From contig NC_090323.1 of assembly GCF_040869045.1 (NCBI RefSeq), forward strand, positions 157,004,426 to 157,068,425: a stretch of 64,000 bases of DNA, in the 5' to 3' direction. Below are positions 20,936-33,457 of this stretch, piece by piece. Source of the stretch: Eurosta solidaginis (Eukaryota > Arthropoda > Insecta > Diptera > Tephritidae). A program made the translations under genes and the position numbers. How positions within the stretch are numbered: position 1 is the first letter of the stretch; every line of letters starts with the position of its first letter. Below the pieces are notes generated by a model. The model was given only the letters and a program-made list of their open reading frames with translations. It did not search any database and was not told where the DNA came from.

Positions 20936-22451
20936 AAAACCACCCTCCGTTCTGAAAGAACGCACAGCACATACACATAAATATACACAAGCATCAATTT
21001 TGACAATAACTGCTCATTTACCTACGAACTGTAAGTACAAGACAAACGACAACAACAGATCAGAATGAAAATTGACACTGATGATGGCACAATTTCCAAA
21101 TTTGAAAAGGGATGACAGAAAATCTTTCCAATATACATCATTTATCCACCCTGTCGGAAAATTAACAAAACAAACGGGAGAAGTCATGCATGATCAAGCC
21201 ATGATTAACGTCCCAGAATTTTAACAGGCATTTTCAAAGCCACTGCAGACAAAAAATCTAATTGCACAAACTAGGTATGTAGTCCAAAACCTCTATTTTT
21301 CTGCGACAGCGAGAATGGGACAGCAGAAAACATCATTCCCTAATGCTTGGATCGGTAAAATTAGAGATTAAGCACATATACTCTCGAGGTGCTGTGAAGA
21401 GAATGACTGCAAAATAGATCTATAAGTCATAGTGCATAGCTTCACAACAATCTATCTATCTAATAATGTTGAGAACTGGGTAAATATGCTCGTCACTTTG
21501 TTGGCATATGCGCAATAGAATATACCTCCGATGCGATTTGTGTCGTGGCACCTCTGCTATGGTAGACTACAACACTATCTCTTTACCATTTTGGTAGATG
21601 AGTTAAGTATTAATGGATTTAAAGGAGTATTTCTCAAAAAGTAGAAACTTCTGTTTTCTCATGCAGATCTCAATACAGTTGATAAAACGAATTCGTGCCC
21701 CAAAGCCGTGCCGTCTTTCAATTGTCCATTGAAAAGTGTTTGAGCCGTCATAACAAAACTACTTGGCAAAATAAAATAGTTTAACACATTTAAAAAAAGT
21801 CTCCTTTTCAATATTCACTATGTAGTAAAAAATTCGAAAATAAAACTGTTCAAGCACACATTCACATACTCGTTTAATTCATTCGTACTAATGAAGCGCT
21901 TTTCATGCGCATATTCATAAGTATCTATGTACGTAACGTACGAATGACTACAATGTTTCTCTTATTTGCTTGCAGTTAAAAAGAAATCTCACATATTTTT
22001 ATTCTGCCTTAATTTAACTTTTCACTTACTGCTTAAACCCTCAGCCTTCTAGTTGACTTACTTGCATATGCATATATATATGCATATGTGCTTATTCTAC
22101 AAGGACGACATGTACTTTGTTTTTTTGAATTCCATTTTCATTTACATCTTTCCATTGCTTATGCTCTAATTAGTGCTGCAAATCGTCTGACTGACTGACT
22201 GAGTGCCCGACTAATGACGTCCCTTGGTAACTGCTTCAGATTTGCTGATTTTGCAGCATTTGCCTCAAACGTTTTGAGATTTGCTTGATGAGTGCACATT
22301 CAAGTTCAACAAGTTGGCATGCATGGACTGCATTTTGTAATTGTTGTGTGCGTCCTCTAGTCTCAGCAATGAAGAGAATATAAACTTGCATGTTCTAAAG
22401 TAGTTTAGATATTTATATGTATATAGTTACATATAATGCCTCATATATATT
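20936..22451. other. Spacer between head-to-head elements A and B, no gene recognised
   Basis: No convincing coding sequence. Words near 21060-21110 (GACACTGATGATGGCAC) could be the 3' part of a Penelope-like element split by A, which is weak. TATATGCATATG-type low complexity occurs near 22065-22090. Confidence 0.35.
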
Positions 22452-24769
22452 TATACTCAGTTGAACAGAGCTCACAGAGTATATTAAGTTTGATTGGATA
22501 ACGGTTGGTTGTACATATATAAAGGAATCGAGATGGATATAGACTTCCATATATCAAAATAATCAGGATCGAAAAAAAATTTGACTGAGCCATGTCCGTC
22601 CGTCCGTCCGTCCGTCCGTTAACACGATAACTTGAGTAAATTTTGAGGTATCTTGATGAAATTTGGTATGTAGGTTCCTGAGCATTCATCTCAGATCGCT
22701 GTTTAAAATTAACGATATCGGACTATAACCACGCCCACTTTTTCGATATCGAAAATTTCGAAAAACCGAAAAAGTGCGATAATTCATTACAAAAGACAGA
22801 TAAAGCGACGAAACTTGGTAGATGAGTTGAACTTATGACGCAGAATAGAAAATTAGTAAAGTTTTGGACAATGGGCGTGGCACCGCCCACTTTTAAAAGA
22901 AGGTAATTTAAAATTTTTGCAAGCTGTAATTTGACAGTCGTTGAAGATATCATGATGAAATTTGGCAAGAACGTTACTCCTATTACTATATGTACGGTTA
23001 ATAAAAATTAGCAAAATCGGAGAAGGACCACGCCCACTTTTAACAAAAAATTTTTTAAAGTAAAATTTTAATAAAAAATTTAATATCTTTACAGTATATA
23101 TGTAAATTATGTCGACATTCAACTCCAGTAATGATGTGGTGCAACAAAATACAAAAATAAAAGAAAATTTCAAAATGGGCGTGGCTCCGCCCTTTTTCAT
23201 TTAATTTGTCTAGGATACTTTTAACGCCATAAGTCGAACAAAAATTAACCAATAATTTTGAAATTTGGTAGGGGCATAGATTTTATGACGTTAACTGTTT
23301 TCTGTGAAAATGGGCGGAATCGGTTGATGCCACGCCCAGTTTTTATACACAGTCGTCCGTCTGCCTTCCGCACGGCCGCTAACACGTTAACTTGAGCAAA
23401 AATCGACATATCTTTAATGAACTTAGTTCACGTGCTTACTTGAACTCACTTTATCTTGGTATGAAAAATGAACGAAATCCGACTATGACCACGCCCACTT
23501 TTTCAATATCGAAAATTACGAAAAATTATGAAAAAGTTCTGCAGGGCGAAATAAAAAACCCTTGAAATCTTGGCAGGTATTACATATATAAATAAATTAG
23601 CGGTGTCCAACAGATAATGTTCTGGGTCACCCTGGTCCACATTTTGGTCGATATCTGGAAAACGCCTTCACATATACAACTACCACCACTCCCTTTTAAA
23701 ACTCTCATTAGTGCCTTTAATTTGATACCCATATCGTACAAACTCATTCTAGAGTCACCCTGGTCCACCTTTATGGCGATATCACGAAAAGGCGTCCACC
23801 TATAGAACTAAGCCTCACGCCCTTTTAAAATACTCATTAACACCTTTCTTTTGATACCCATATTGTACAAACAAATTCTAGGGTCACCCCTGCTCCACCT
23901 TTATGGCGATATCTCGAAACGGCGTCCACCTATGGAACTAAGTATTACTCCCTTTTAAAAAACTCATTAACACCTTTCTTTTGATACCCATATTGTACAA
24001 ACAAATTCTAGGGTCACCCCTGCTCCACCTTTATGGCGATATCTCGAAACGGCGTCCACCTATGGAACTAAGGATTACTCCCTTTTAAAATACTCATTAG
24101 CACCTTTCTTTTGATACCCATATTGTACAAACAAATTCTAGGGCACCCCTGGTCCACCTTTATGGCGATATTTCGAAAATGCGACCACCTATACAACAAC
24201 CGCCACTCCCTTTTAAAACCCTCATTAATACCTTTCGTTTGATGCCCATATTGTACAAACATATTCTAGGGTCACCCCTGGTCCACCTTTATGGAGATAT
24301 CTCGAAACGGCGTCCACCTATGGAACTAAGGATTACTCCCTTTTAAAATACTCATTAACACCTTTCATTTGATACCCATATCGTACAAACGCATTCTAGA
24401 GTCACCCCTGGTCCACCTTTATGGCGATATCTCGAAAAGGCGACCACCTATACAACAACCACCACTCCCTTTTAAAACCCTCATTAATACCTTTAATTTG
24501 ATACCCATATCGTACAAACACATTCTAGAGTCACCCCTGGTCCACTTTTATGGCGATATTTCAAAACGGCATCCACCTATAGAACTAAGGCCCACTCCCT
24601 TTTAAAATACTCATTAACACCATTCGTTTGATGCCCATATTGTACACACACATTCCAGGGTTTCCCTCGGTTCATTTTCCTACATGGTTATTTTCCCTTA
24701 TGTTGTCACCATAGCTCTCAACTGAGTATGTAATGTTCGGTTACACCCGAACTTAACCTTCCTTACTTG
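22452..24769 (+). mobile_element. Helentron-like element B
   Basis: Starts TATACTCAGTTGAACAGAGC, with a (GTCC)n tract near 22594-22620, the GTGGGCGTGG-rich core, and an array of about 8 units of 130 bp at 23625-24690. It ends with the hairpin GTTCGGTTACACCCGAAC and CCTTCCTTACTTG. It is in opposite orientation to A, and its 3' end abuts the 5' end of C with a single T between. Confidence 0.8.
23625..24690 (+). repeat. Satellite array in element B, about 8 units
   Basis: Same 130-bp unit as in A but inverted: TTTGATACCCATAT, CTAGGGTCACCCCTG, TATGGCGATATCTCGAAA. Two adjacent units (about 23880-24140) are almost identical. Confidence 0.85.
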
Positions 24770-24770
24770 T

Positions 24771-27700
24771 TAGACTCAGTTGAGCAGAGCTCACAGAGTA
24801 TATTAACTTTGATTGGATAACGGTTGGTTGTACAGGTATAAAGGAATCGAGATAGATATAGACTTCCATATATCAAAATCATCAGTATCGAAAAAAATTC
24901 GATTGAGCCATGTCCGTCCGTCCGTCCGTCCGTCCGTCCGTCTGTCCCTTAACAAGATAACTTGAGTAAATTTTGAGGTTTCTTGATGAAATTTGGTATG
25001 TTCCTGGGCACTAATCTCAGATCGCTGTTTAAAATGAACGATATCGGACAATAACCACGCCCACTTTTTCGATATCGAAAATTTCGAAAAATCGAAAAAG
25101 TGCGATAATACCTTACCAAATACGGATAAAGCGATGAAACTTGGTAGGTGAGTTGAACTTATGACGCAGAATAGAAAACTAGTAAAATTTTGGACAATGG
25201 GCGTGGCACCGCCCATTTTTAAAAGAAGGTAGTTTTGGAGTTTTGCAAGCTGTAATTTGGCAGTCGTTGAAGATATCATGATGAAATTTGGCAGGAACGT
25301 TACACTTATTACTACATGCCTGCTTAATAAAAATTAGCAAAATCGGAGAACGACCACGCCCACTTTTTAAAAAAAAATTTTTTTTAATTCAAATTTTAAA
25401 AGAAAAGTTAATATACTGTAAAGATGTATATAAGTAAATTAAGTCAACATTCAACTCCAGTAATGATATGGTGCAACAAAATACAAAAATAGAAGAAAAT
25501 TTCAAAATGGGCGTGGCTCCGCCCTTTTTCATTTAATTTGTCTAGGATACTTTTAATGCCATAAGTCGAACAAAAATTTACCAATCCTTGTGAAATTCGG
25601 TAGAGGCTTAGATTCTTGGACGATAACTGTTTTCTGTGAAAAAGGGCGAAATCAGTTGAAGCCACGCCCAGTTTTTATACACAGTCCACCGTCTGCCCTT
25701 CCGCTCGGCCGTTAACACGATAACTTGAGCAAAAATCGATATATCTTTACTAAACTCAGTTGACGTACTTATCTGAACTCACTTTGTATTGGTGTAAAAA
25801 ATGGCCGAAATCCGACTATGACCACGCCCACTTTTTCGATATCGAAAATTACGAAAAATGAAAAAAATGCCATAATTATATACCAAATACGAAAAAAGGG
25901 ATGAAACATGGTAATTGTATTGGTCTATTGACGCAAAATATAACTTAGGAAAAAAACTTGGTAAAATGGGTGTGACACCTACCAAATTAAGTAGAAGAAA
26001 ATGAAAAAGCTTTGCAGGGCGAAATCAAAAGCCCTTGGAATCTTGGAAGGAATACTGTTCGTGGTATTACATATATAAATAAATTAGCGGTACCCGACAG
26101 ATGATGTTCTGGATCACCCTGGTCCACATTTTGGTCGATATCTCGAAAACTCCTTCACATATACAACTAAGGGCCACTCCCTTTTAAAACCCGCATTAAT
26201 AACTTTAATTTGATACCCATATCGCACAAACACATTCTAGAGTCACCCTGGTCCACCTTTATGGCGATATCTCGAAAAGGCGTCCACATATAGAACTAAG
26301 GCCCACTCCTTTTTAAAATACTCATTAACACCTTTCATTTGATACCCGTATCGTACAAACAAATTCTAGAGTCGCCCCTGGTCCACCTTTATGGCGATAT
26401 TTCGAAAAGGCGTCCACCTTAAGAACTAAGGCCCACGCCCTTTTAAAATACTCATTAACACCTTTCATTTGATACCCATATCGTACAAACAAATTCTAGA
26501 GTTACCCCTGGTCCACGTTTATGGCGATATCTCGAAAAGGCATCCACCTATAGAACTAAGGCCCACGCTCTTTTAAAATACTCATTAACACCTTTCATTA
26601 GATACCCATATAGTACAAACAAATTCTAGAGTCACCCCTGGTCCACGTTTATGGCGATATCTCGAAAGGCATCCACCTATAGAACTAAGGCCCACGCCCT
26701 TTTAAAATACTCATTAACACCTTTCATTAGATACCCATATAGTACAAACAAATTCTAGGGTCACCCCTGGTCCACGTTTATGGCGATATCTCGAAAAGGC
26801 ATCCACCTATAGAACTAAGGCCCACGCCCTTTTAAAATACTCATTAACATCTTTCATTAGATACCCATATAGTACAAACAAATTCTAGAGTCACCCCTGG
26901 TCCACGTTTATGGCGATATCTCGAAAAGGCGTCCACATATAGAACTAAGGCCCACTCCTTTTTAAAATACTCATTAACACCTTTCATTTGATACCCGTCT
27001 CGTACAAACAAATGCTAGAGTCACCCCTGGTACACCTTTATGGCGATATTTCGAAAAGGCGTCCACCTATAGAACTAAGGCCCACGCCCTTTTAAAATAC
27101 TCATTAACACCTTTCATTTGATACCCATATCGTACAAACAAATTCTAGAGTCACCCCTGGTCCACGTTTATGGCGATATCTCGAAAAGGCATCCACCTAT
27201 AGAACTAAGGCCCACGCCCTTTTAAAATACTCATTAACACCTTTCATTAGATACCCATATAGTACAAACAAATTCTAGAGTCACCCCTGGTCCACGTTTA
27301 TGGCGATATCTCGAAAAGGCATCCACCTATAGAACTAAGGCCCACGCCCTTTTAAAATACTCATTAACACCTTTCATTAGATACCCATATAGTACAAACA
27401 AATTCTAGGGTCACCCCTGGTCCACGTTTATGGCGATATCTCGAAAAGGCATCCACCTATAGAACTAAGGCCCACGCCCTTTTAAAATACTCATTAACAC
27501 CTTTCATTAGATACCCATATAGTACAAACAAATTCTAGAGTCACCCCTTGGTCCACGTTTATGGCGATATCTCGAAAAGGCGTCCACATATAGAACTAAG
27601 GCCCACTCCTTTTTAAAATACTCATTAACACCTTTCATTTGATACCCGTCTCGTACAAACAAATGCTAGAGTCACCCCTGGTCCACCTTTATGGCGATAT

Positions 27701-28952
27701 TTCGAAAAGGCGTCCACCTATAGAACTAAGGCGCACGCCCTTTTAAAATACTCATTAACACCTTTCGTTTGATACCCATATCGTACAAACAAATTCTAGA
27801 GTCACCCCTGGTCCACCTTTATGGCGATATCTCGAAAAGGCACCCACCTATAGAACTAAGGCCCACGCCCTTTTAAAATACTCATTAACACCTTTCATTT
27901 GATACCCATATTATACAAACGCATTCTAGAGTCACCCCTGGTCCACTTTTATAACGATATTCCGAAAAGGCTTGCACCTATAGAACTAAGGCCCACTCCC
28001 TTTTAAAACACTTATTAACACCTTTCGTTTGATACCCATATTGTACAAACGCATTCTAGAGCCAACCCTGGTCCACTTTTATAACCATATTCCGAAAAGG
28101 CGTCCACCTATAGAACTAAGGCCCACTCCGTTTTAAAACACTTATTAACACCTTTCCTTTGATACCCATATAGTACAAACAAATTCTAGAGTCACCCCTG
28201 TTCCACCTTTATGGCGATATCTCGAAAAGGCGTCCACATATAGAACTAAGGTCCATGCCCTCTTAAAATACTCATTAACACCTTTCATTTGATAGTCATA
28301 TCGTACAAACAAATTCTAGAGCTACCCCTGATCCATCTTTATGGCGATATCTCGAAACGGCGTCCATCTATAGAACTTAGGCCCACGCCCTTTTAAAATA
28401 CTCATTAATACCTTTCATTTGATACCCATATCGTACAAAATAAATTCTAGAGTCACCCCTGGCCCACCTTTATGTCGATATCTCGAAACGGCGTCCATCT
28501 ATAGAACTTAGGCCCACGCCCTTTGAAAATACTCATTAATACCTTTCATTTGATACCCATATCGTACAAAATAAATTCTAGAGTCACCCCTGGTCCACCT
28601 TTATGGCGATATCTCGAAAAGGCTTCCACCTATAGAACTTAGGCCCACTCCCTTTTAAAATTATAATTAACATATTTCATTTGATACCCATATCGTACAA
28701 ACAAATTCTAGAGTCAGGCCTGGTCCACCTTTATGGCGATATCCCTAAATGGCGTCCATCTATAGAACTATGGTCCACTTCCTCTTAAAATACTCTTTAA
28801 TACCTTCCATTTGATACACATGTAATACAAACACATGCCAGGGTTACCCTAGGTTCTTTTTACAATATGGTGATTTTCCCTTACTTTGTCTCCACAGCTC
28901 TCAACTGAGTATGTAATGTTCGGTTACACCCGAACTTAGCCTTCCTTACTTG
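24771..28952 (+). mobile_element. Helentron-like element C, largest array
   Basis: Begins TAGACTCAGTTGAGCAGAGC directly after B and ends with the same hairpin and CCTTCCTTACTTG tail. The core is at about 24830-26110, and the array of about 21 units at 26115-28850 shows higher-order structure. Head-to-tail juxtaposition of B and C fits insertion of one element at the end of another, or rolling-circle multimers. Confidence 0.8.
26115..28850 (+). repeat. Satellite array in element C with ~650-bp higher-order repeat
   Basis: About 21 units of 130 bp. A marked unit (GTCCACATATAGAACTAAGG with CCCACTCCTTTTTAAAA) starts at about 26282, 26931 and 27582, and the four units after it repeat in the same order. 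The order is one with TTTGATACCCATATCG, then three with TTAGATACCCATATAG. The result is two full 5-unit blocks and part of a third. Confidence 0.85.
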
Positions 28953-28982
28953 TTTTTTATTAACATTGTTTTAAATATCTGT

Positions 28983-29121
28983 GACCCGGCATATTAAAAG
29001 GTGGCGTATGACTCTAAAAAGAAATTGCGATAAACAGCTGTTCACAGCTGTTTTTTACGAGAAACAGCTGTTAACAGCTTTTTTTTTTTAGTCATAAGCC
29101 ACCTTTTCATAGGCCGGACCA
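28983..29121. mobile_element. Short palindromic MITE
   Basis: Arms CCCGGCATATTAAAAGGTGG and, read inward from the right, TCCGGCCTATGAAAAGGTGG continue to TATGACT on both sides. The middle holds four CAGCTG-type motifs. About 139 bp in all, with no coding capacity and no clear target duplication. Confidence 0.6.
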
Positions 29122-29175
29122 CATCTACTTTCGAATATACATACAGTGAATATCTGTTTTAACGAACAATGACCA

Positions 29176-29548
29176 TATAGTGGGATTCAAAGAGTTGATG
29201 AGCGCAACACAAAAATCTATAGCTTTAGAGCTTCCGCAACCCAATTGTCAACCTCACCTACGCGAGGGGAATCCTGATACAAGTATGAATGTGTCATACA
29301 CATATTTAGCAGGCAAGGCTCTGGCGACCCCAACTTCCTCATGGGAACTAGGGGGTGGGGGCGGTATGGCCTAGAAGGATTACTTAGTGTGGTCATCTTA
29401 ATCGTTCCCGAGATGGTCGGGCTACTAAACTAATGGTGCTTGTTATCGATAAGTACCAGATCTATTCCCGGCAAGGAACATCAACAACGATCACACTGCC
29501 CAAAACCTTGGGGGAGTGTCTTTGTCGTTAATAAAACAACAGCAACGA
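29176..29548 (+). mobile_element. SINE-like dispersed repeat, copy 2 (diverged)
   Basis: Shares CCCAATTGTCAACCTCACC, GGGGGTGGG, CCCGAGATGGTCGGGC and GGGGGAGTGT with the other copies. Its start is eroded and its tail AACAACAGCAACGACC is degenerate. A 64-codon frame inside it is not a gene. Confidence 0.65.
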
Positions 29549-29559
29549 CCACCATAGTG

Positions 29560-30230
29560 AAAACCCACAGTCATTGTGAAAAAAATTTGGTACTAGGGAT
29601 ATGAGAAAACTTCATTAATGATGACCTTGATAAGGTAAAAGGGCTTATGTATCAAATTGTAGTCACTGAGAAGATTCTAACGTGAAGCAAATCAACAGGA
29701 CCGTCCTATTTTTCTCGCAGACCCAGTAGGCATGTGTGGATTGCCGGATATACACACTAGTTATACCAAGATGTATCGGGAGGTTAGCTGTCTATGAATG
29801 GATAGCCAGCCATGAATGAGCTCCTTCTACGGCCGTACTAAGTCGCTTTTATTAGTGCCTTGCTTTTCTGTGGTGTACCAACAATTTTCAGGTTACTCGT
29901 GGTACTTACATATGAAGTAGGGGTCAGTATTGAAGGTTCTACTCGCCATAGCAGCGCCGTCATACCCTTTTAAGTAACTAAGTGGTGCTACGGTGAGCGC
30001 TTAGAGCACACGTTCTTCCAAAAACTTCAAGCAATCATCACTGCATATATTCATTACTACCATATTCCGACCAATTCTCATAGCTTTCAAGATATATTCA
30101 TAAGGGTTTCACCTTTCTACAGCACAAAGAGTTTATCTGAAGGGAAGAATGAAACATTTATTCTCCCTGGGTTTTCTGAGGTGGAAAGCGCTTTCAACGA
30201 TAAGGCTTTTTAAGCTAACGCAATGAGAAA
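29560..30230. other. No gene recognised
   Basis: Short open frames only. No repeat or family was recognised. Confidence 0.4.
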
Positions 30231-30234
30231 GCTA

Positions 30235-30560
30235 TTTTGAAGTTTGTTCAGAACGATACTTAAGAAAATCGCGAATTAATATCGAAACGATCCCCAAAAC
30301 ACTTTCAAAGCTATCCTTTAATAGGCCAAACTAATCTAAAAATAGTTTTCCTATAGTCTAAAAATTATCCTAACAACAATCTCAAAATAATACAAAGATT
30401 ATCCTTGAAATGATTTTGAAGTGGTCCCGTAGTAGCCCCTAAATGATTTTATATCTAAATAACTAATTGTTCCATATACTATCAGGAAATGATCCCAAAT
30501 AGTCACAGAAACATTATCGAAATATTACCTAAAATTTCCGGGATATTGAATCTATTCCGG
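30235..30560. repeat. Degenerate GATCCCAAAAT-type tract, locus 1
   Basis: Words such as GATCCCCAAA, TAATCTAAAAATAG, GTCCCGTAGTAG and GATCCCAAATAGTC recur every 10-25 bases with heavy decay. Similar tracts lie at 41210-41580 and 49370-50330. Confidence 0.45.
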
Positions 30561-31590
30561 AATTTACCCCACTGCCCACTTTTTCAAAAAATGCTTAGAT
30601 AACAAATAAATATTATTCGCCTCGCTGAAGACAAGATCAGTAAAAAAATGGGTTGTATGACTTTTTTCAATCCCGATATTCTAGCTGATCTGCGAAAGGC
30701 AAAAGTTAGTCAACAGATATTTAAAAGTACACCACAAAGTGGGGTGCTTCGTTTCTGTTGTGGCTCATCACTTTCATGATATGCTTACAAAGCCCAATAC
30801 ACGTGGTGCGAACACCATGTGAAGATGTAGAAAAACCAAACTTGTGGGCTCAGGATCAGTGGTAATACCAAATATTTGAGACTAACTATCGATTGAACCT
30901 GTTACCAATCGGCATGCTGGGAGTCTGAGTGTTGAAAGGTTTATCAGCCAGGTGAAAGAGTGAACTAAATCTACTTCTGGCTGGCACAAATAGTTTCGAA
31001 ATAGATTGTAGTCTCCAAAAAATTAACTTTAATTAATTTTAATACTATCCCCCCAAGTAACAATGATTGGAAGAGTTGCGCGATCGCATTTGACAACAGA
31101 TTACAAATGGGCAAATATGGCTCCTTGACTTGAAACTGTGGAGGAAGGACATATTCTACTATAATTTTTTCACCTGCACTGGACTCTGTGGAAAAACATG
31201 GGCACTATCTTTCAAAGCGGTATACTGCACATTTAATTTCACTTAACATATATGCTTCCTTAGTTTGGTGGCCAAATACCACGCAGAGAACACCAATAAC
31301 AGTAAAAAAAACTGTATCGATTAGTTTGTATTGACATTGCGGGTGCTATAGGACTGTGAAATTTCTGAGCCGAACGGCCCCAGGCTAAGAATCTCACGGA
31401 ATTCTAATATGTTCATTGTAAAACATCATGACCGTGTTTCCTCTTTCATTCATATTTATGTATGTATAACTATATATTCACGTTTTGGCAATACATATTT
31501 TTACTTATCCATATATAGGACTGCTAGTCGTCTAATTCGAACAAGCTAACAGAAGCGTGTACTACGCAGAAGGACGTCACCGTTATACCA
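30561..31590. other. No gene recognised
   Basis: AT-rich, with stops in all frames. No TE signature was seen. Confidence 0.4.
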
Positions 31591-31754
31591 CACACCCGGA
31601 CTTGGCATGGCGTAGCCCAGGGTTATTTTTTATTAGCGCGGCCAAAGGCCGCCTATGCAGAAATTTGGTATGGATTATTAGCCTTTTTTGGTCGCAGCGA
31701 TTTTAAACCTAATTTGAATTTATTTCACACATAAAATGGGGATTTTTTGTTGGG

Positions 31755-31835
31755 GATTATGATTTTGGGGATTTTGATTTTGGGGATTTTGATTTTGGGG
31801 ATTTTGATTTGGGGATTTTGTTTTGGGGATAACGT
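31755..31835. repeat. 15-bp minisatellite ATTTTGATTTTGGGG
   Basis: About four to five copies. On the minus strand it encodes a spurious PKSKS repeat. The upstream stretch (TAGCGCGGCCAAAGGCCGCC near 31636) looks like part of a dispersed repeat but I cannot name it. Confidence 0.75.
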
Positions 31836-31929
31836 GGTATACCCATAGCAACATTCAATGGCCAAGAGCGCTTCCGTGAACTGGAAAAGGTACGCACTAG
31901 GGGAACTATAAGTAACTGGGAACTAGAGC

Positions 31930-32300
31930 AATTCAGATTAACTGCCCAAGTCAAAGACAGGCCAAATTGCTTATACTCTCAGTAACGAGAGTATTATCCA
32001 AACTCATTATTCTAAGCAGAGAGGAACTCGAAATTGTACAACGCGATACACTGTAATCTACGATATCACTTAAGTAAGTTGAATCTATCTGATATACAAA
32101 TATGTCGCTTTCGTGGGCTAAAGGACGAAACGCCCATTCTCTACGTATGCATCGCTCTGGCAAGGCCGGGTCTGTTCCATCTTGGTTGTGTGAATCTTAA
32201 TCACCTCGCGATATGGAGTAAAGAGCCTGAAAATCTACACTGAAAGCCTCCACATACAGTAATTGACAGAAAGGTCAAGCACAAGAGATCTAAATAAAGC
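31930..32300 (+). pseudogene. LINE ORF2 C-terminal fragment with zinc-knuckle remnant
   Basis: The frame reads HCNLRYHLSKLNLSDIQICR, then FRGLKDETPILYVCIALARP, then FHLGCVNLNHLAIWSKEPEN. Non-LTR elements with a C-terminal Cys/His region read H..LR.H......D..CR.C...DET..H.LC.C..LA..R; here the second Cys is Arg and the His is Tyr, so it is inactive. The element is 5'-truncated and no (A)n tail is clear. Confidence 0.7.
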
Positions 32301-32815
32301 TCGTGGTGCATCGAGGTCTAGTAATAATAATATTAATAAGAAATCAATAAAGCTAGGGGAAGTACAGCTTAACATATTCCATGTAAATGTTCTTCTTTAG
32401 CTAGGAAATATTTCAGATGCTTCGATTACCCCTTTTTGGAAAATTTTGGAAGACTATTTTTGATTTGATAGATAAATATGGTTAGTTTTAGCGTATAGCA
32501 GACCTAACTTTCAGTAGGCTTATACAAAGCTTATAGCATCTGATATGACCCTCTAGCTAATTGGGGCACCTCGGTCGCAGCCAATATACCTCCCTTTCGT
32601 CGCTTATGAGCATATCCATGAAAATGAGAGCAAATGAATTACAGTCACGCTTGATAAACGGTTATACTTTTGAAATTGTATTGTGTTCTTGCGTGCTTTT
32701 TGAACATAAAAGTATGAAATTATTTATAAATATGTAACGATATGTATTCGTTATAAAGGTGTATTTGAGAATTACATCTTTCGGTGCATAATTGTTTAAC
32801 ATTGCTGCAATATAT

Positions 32816-33227
32816 TTTGACGAATATTAGCAACACTAAGGGATACTATCTAAGCCAACACTAGGCAGTGACTTGTATGCACATCAATAAATCAATCATA
32901 CATATGCCCATACAAGCAGCGGAGAGCAACGCACAAACACATGTATATATCTGAGATACTCCCAAAAGTAGGAAATAATTTTTGCAAGCATCACTCACAT
33001 ATACACGCGCATATGAGAAGCTATAAATGTAGTTGTAGCTGATAACTAACTAGTAAATTCTAGAAATAGAAGCGCCTAGAAATATGGCAACGAGGAAATC
33101 GAAGATTATAAAAGAGCGCAATCTGAGCAATCAGCAATTAGTTTAATTTAAGCTTTAATTAAACTTTAATAAAGACCATTTTTGCATTATTCAATATTGG
33201 AGTTATTTACTCAACAGTTTAGTGATT
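32816..33227 (+). mobile_element. LTR related to the 4263-4705 solo LTR, 3' end cut by a palindromic element
   Basis: Begins TTTGACGAATATTAGCA (the other copy has TGTGACG) and ends at CAACAGTTTAGTGATT, where the other copy continues with CGAACGTTGG. A TATAAAAG box (33107-33114) and AATAAAGACC signal are placed as in the minus-strand copy. No internal retroelement sequence adjoins it. Confidence 0.7.
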
Positions 33228-33457
33228 CCTAGGTGCTAGTCATCATAATCCACACTAATCTAGGGCGTTGATCAGACAATTAAATAAAAGCGTTGGGCGC
33301 GTGAAATTTCTAAAAATGTGAGGCGTCGCATAACCTGATTAAGGTTCAATTGGTCTTACATATGACTATCAATAGAAATTTGACGCGTCCAACGCTTTTA
33401 TTTAATTGTCTGATCAACGCCCTAGATTGATGAGGATTATGATGACTAGTGCCTAGG
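33228..33457. mobile_element. 230-bp palindromic (foldback-like) MITE
   Basis: Arms at 33228-33311 and 33374-33457, 84 bp each, are inverted copies with about seven mismatches. They begin CCTAGG and contain GACAATTAAATAAAAGCG. The loop is about 62 bp. There is no coding capacity. It lies exactly where the LTR match stops. Confidence 0.8.

Noticed and set aside
20670..20955. Two overlapping open frames with TDGRTDGR repeats
   Set aside because: They are created by the (CGGA)n microsatellite of element A; the same happens in B, C and F.
26115..28850. Regular repeats considered as a CRISPR array
   Set aside because: Units are contiguous 130-bp satellites without unique spacers, in a eukaryotic transposon.
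31757..31954. Frame ending in SPKSKSPKSK
   Set aside because: Produced by a 15-bp minisatellite.
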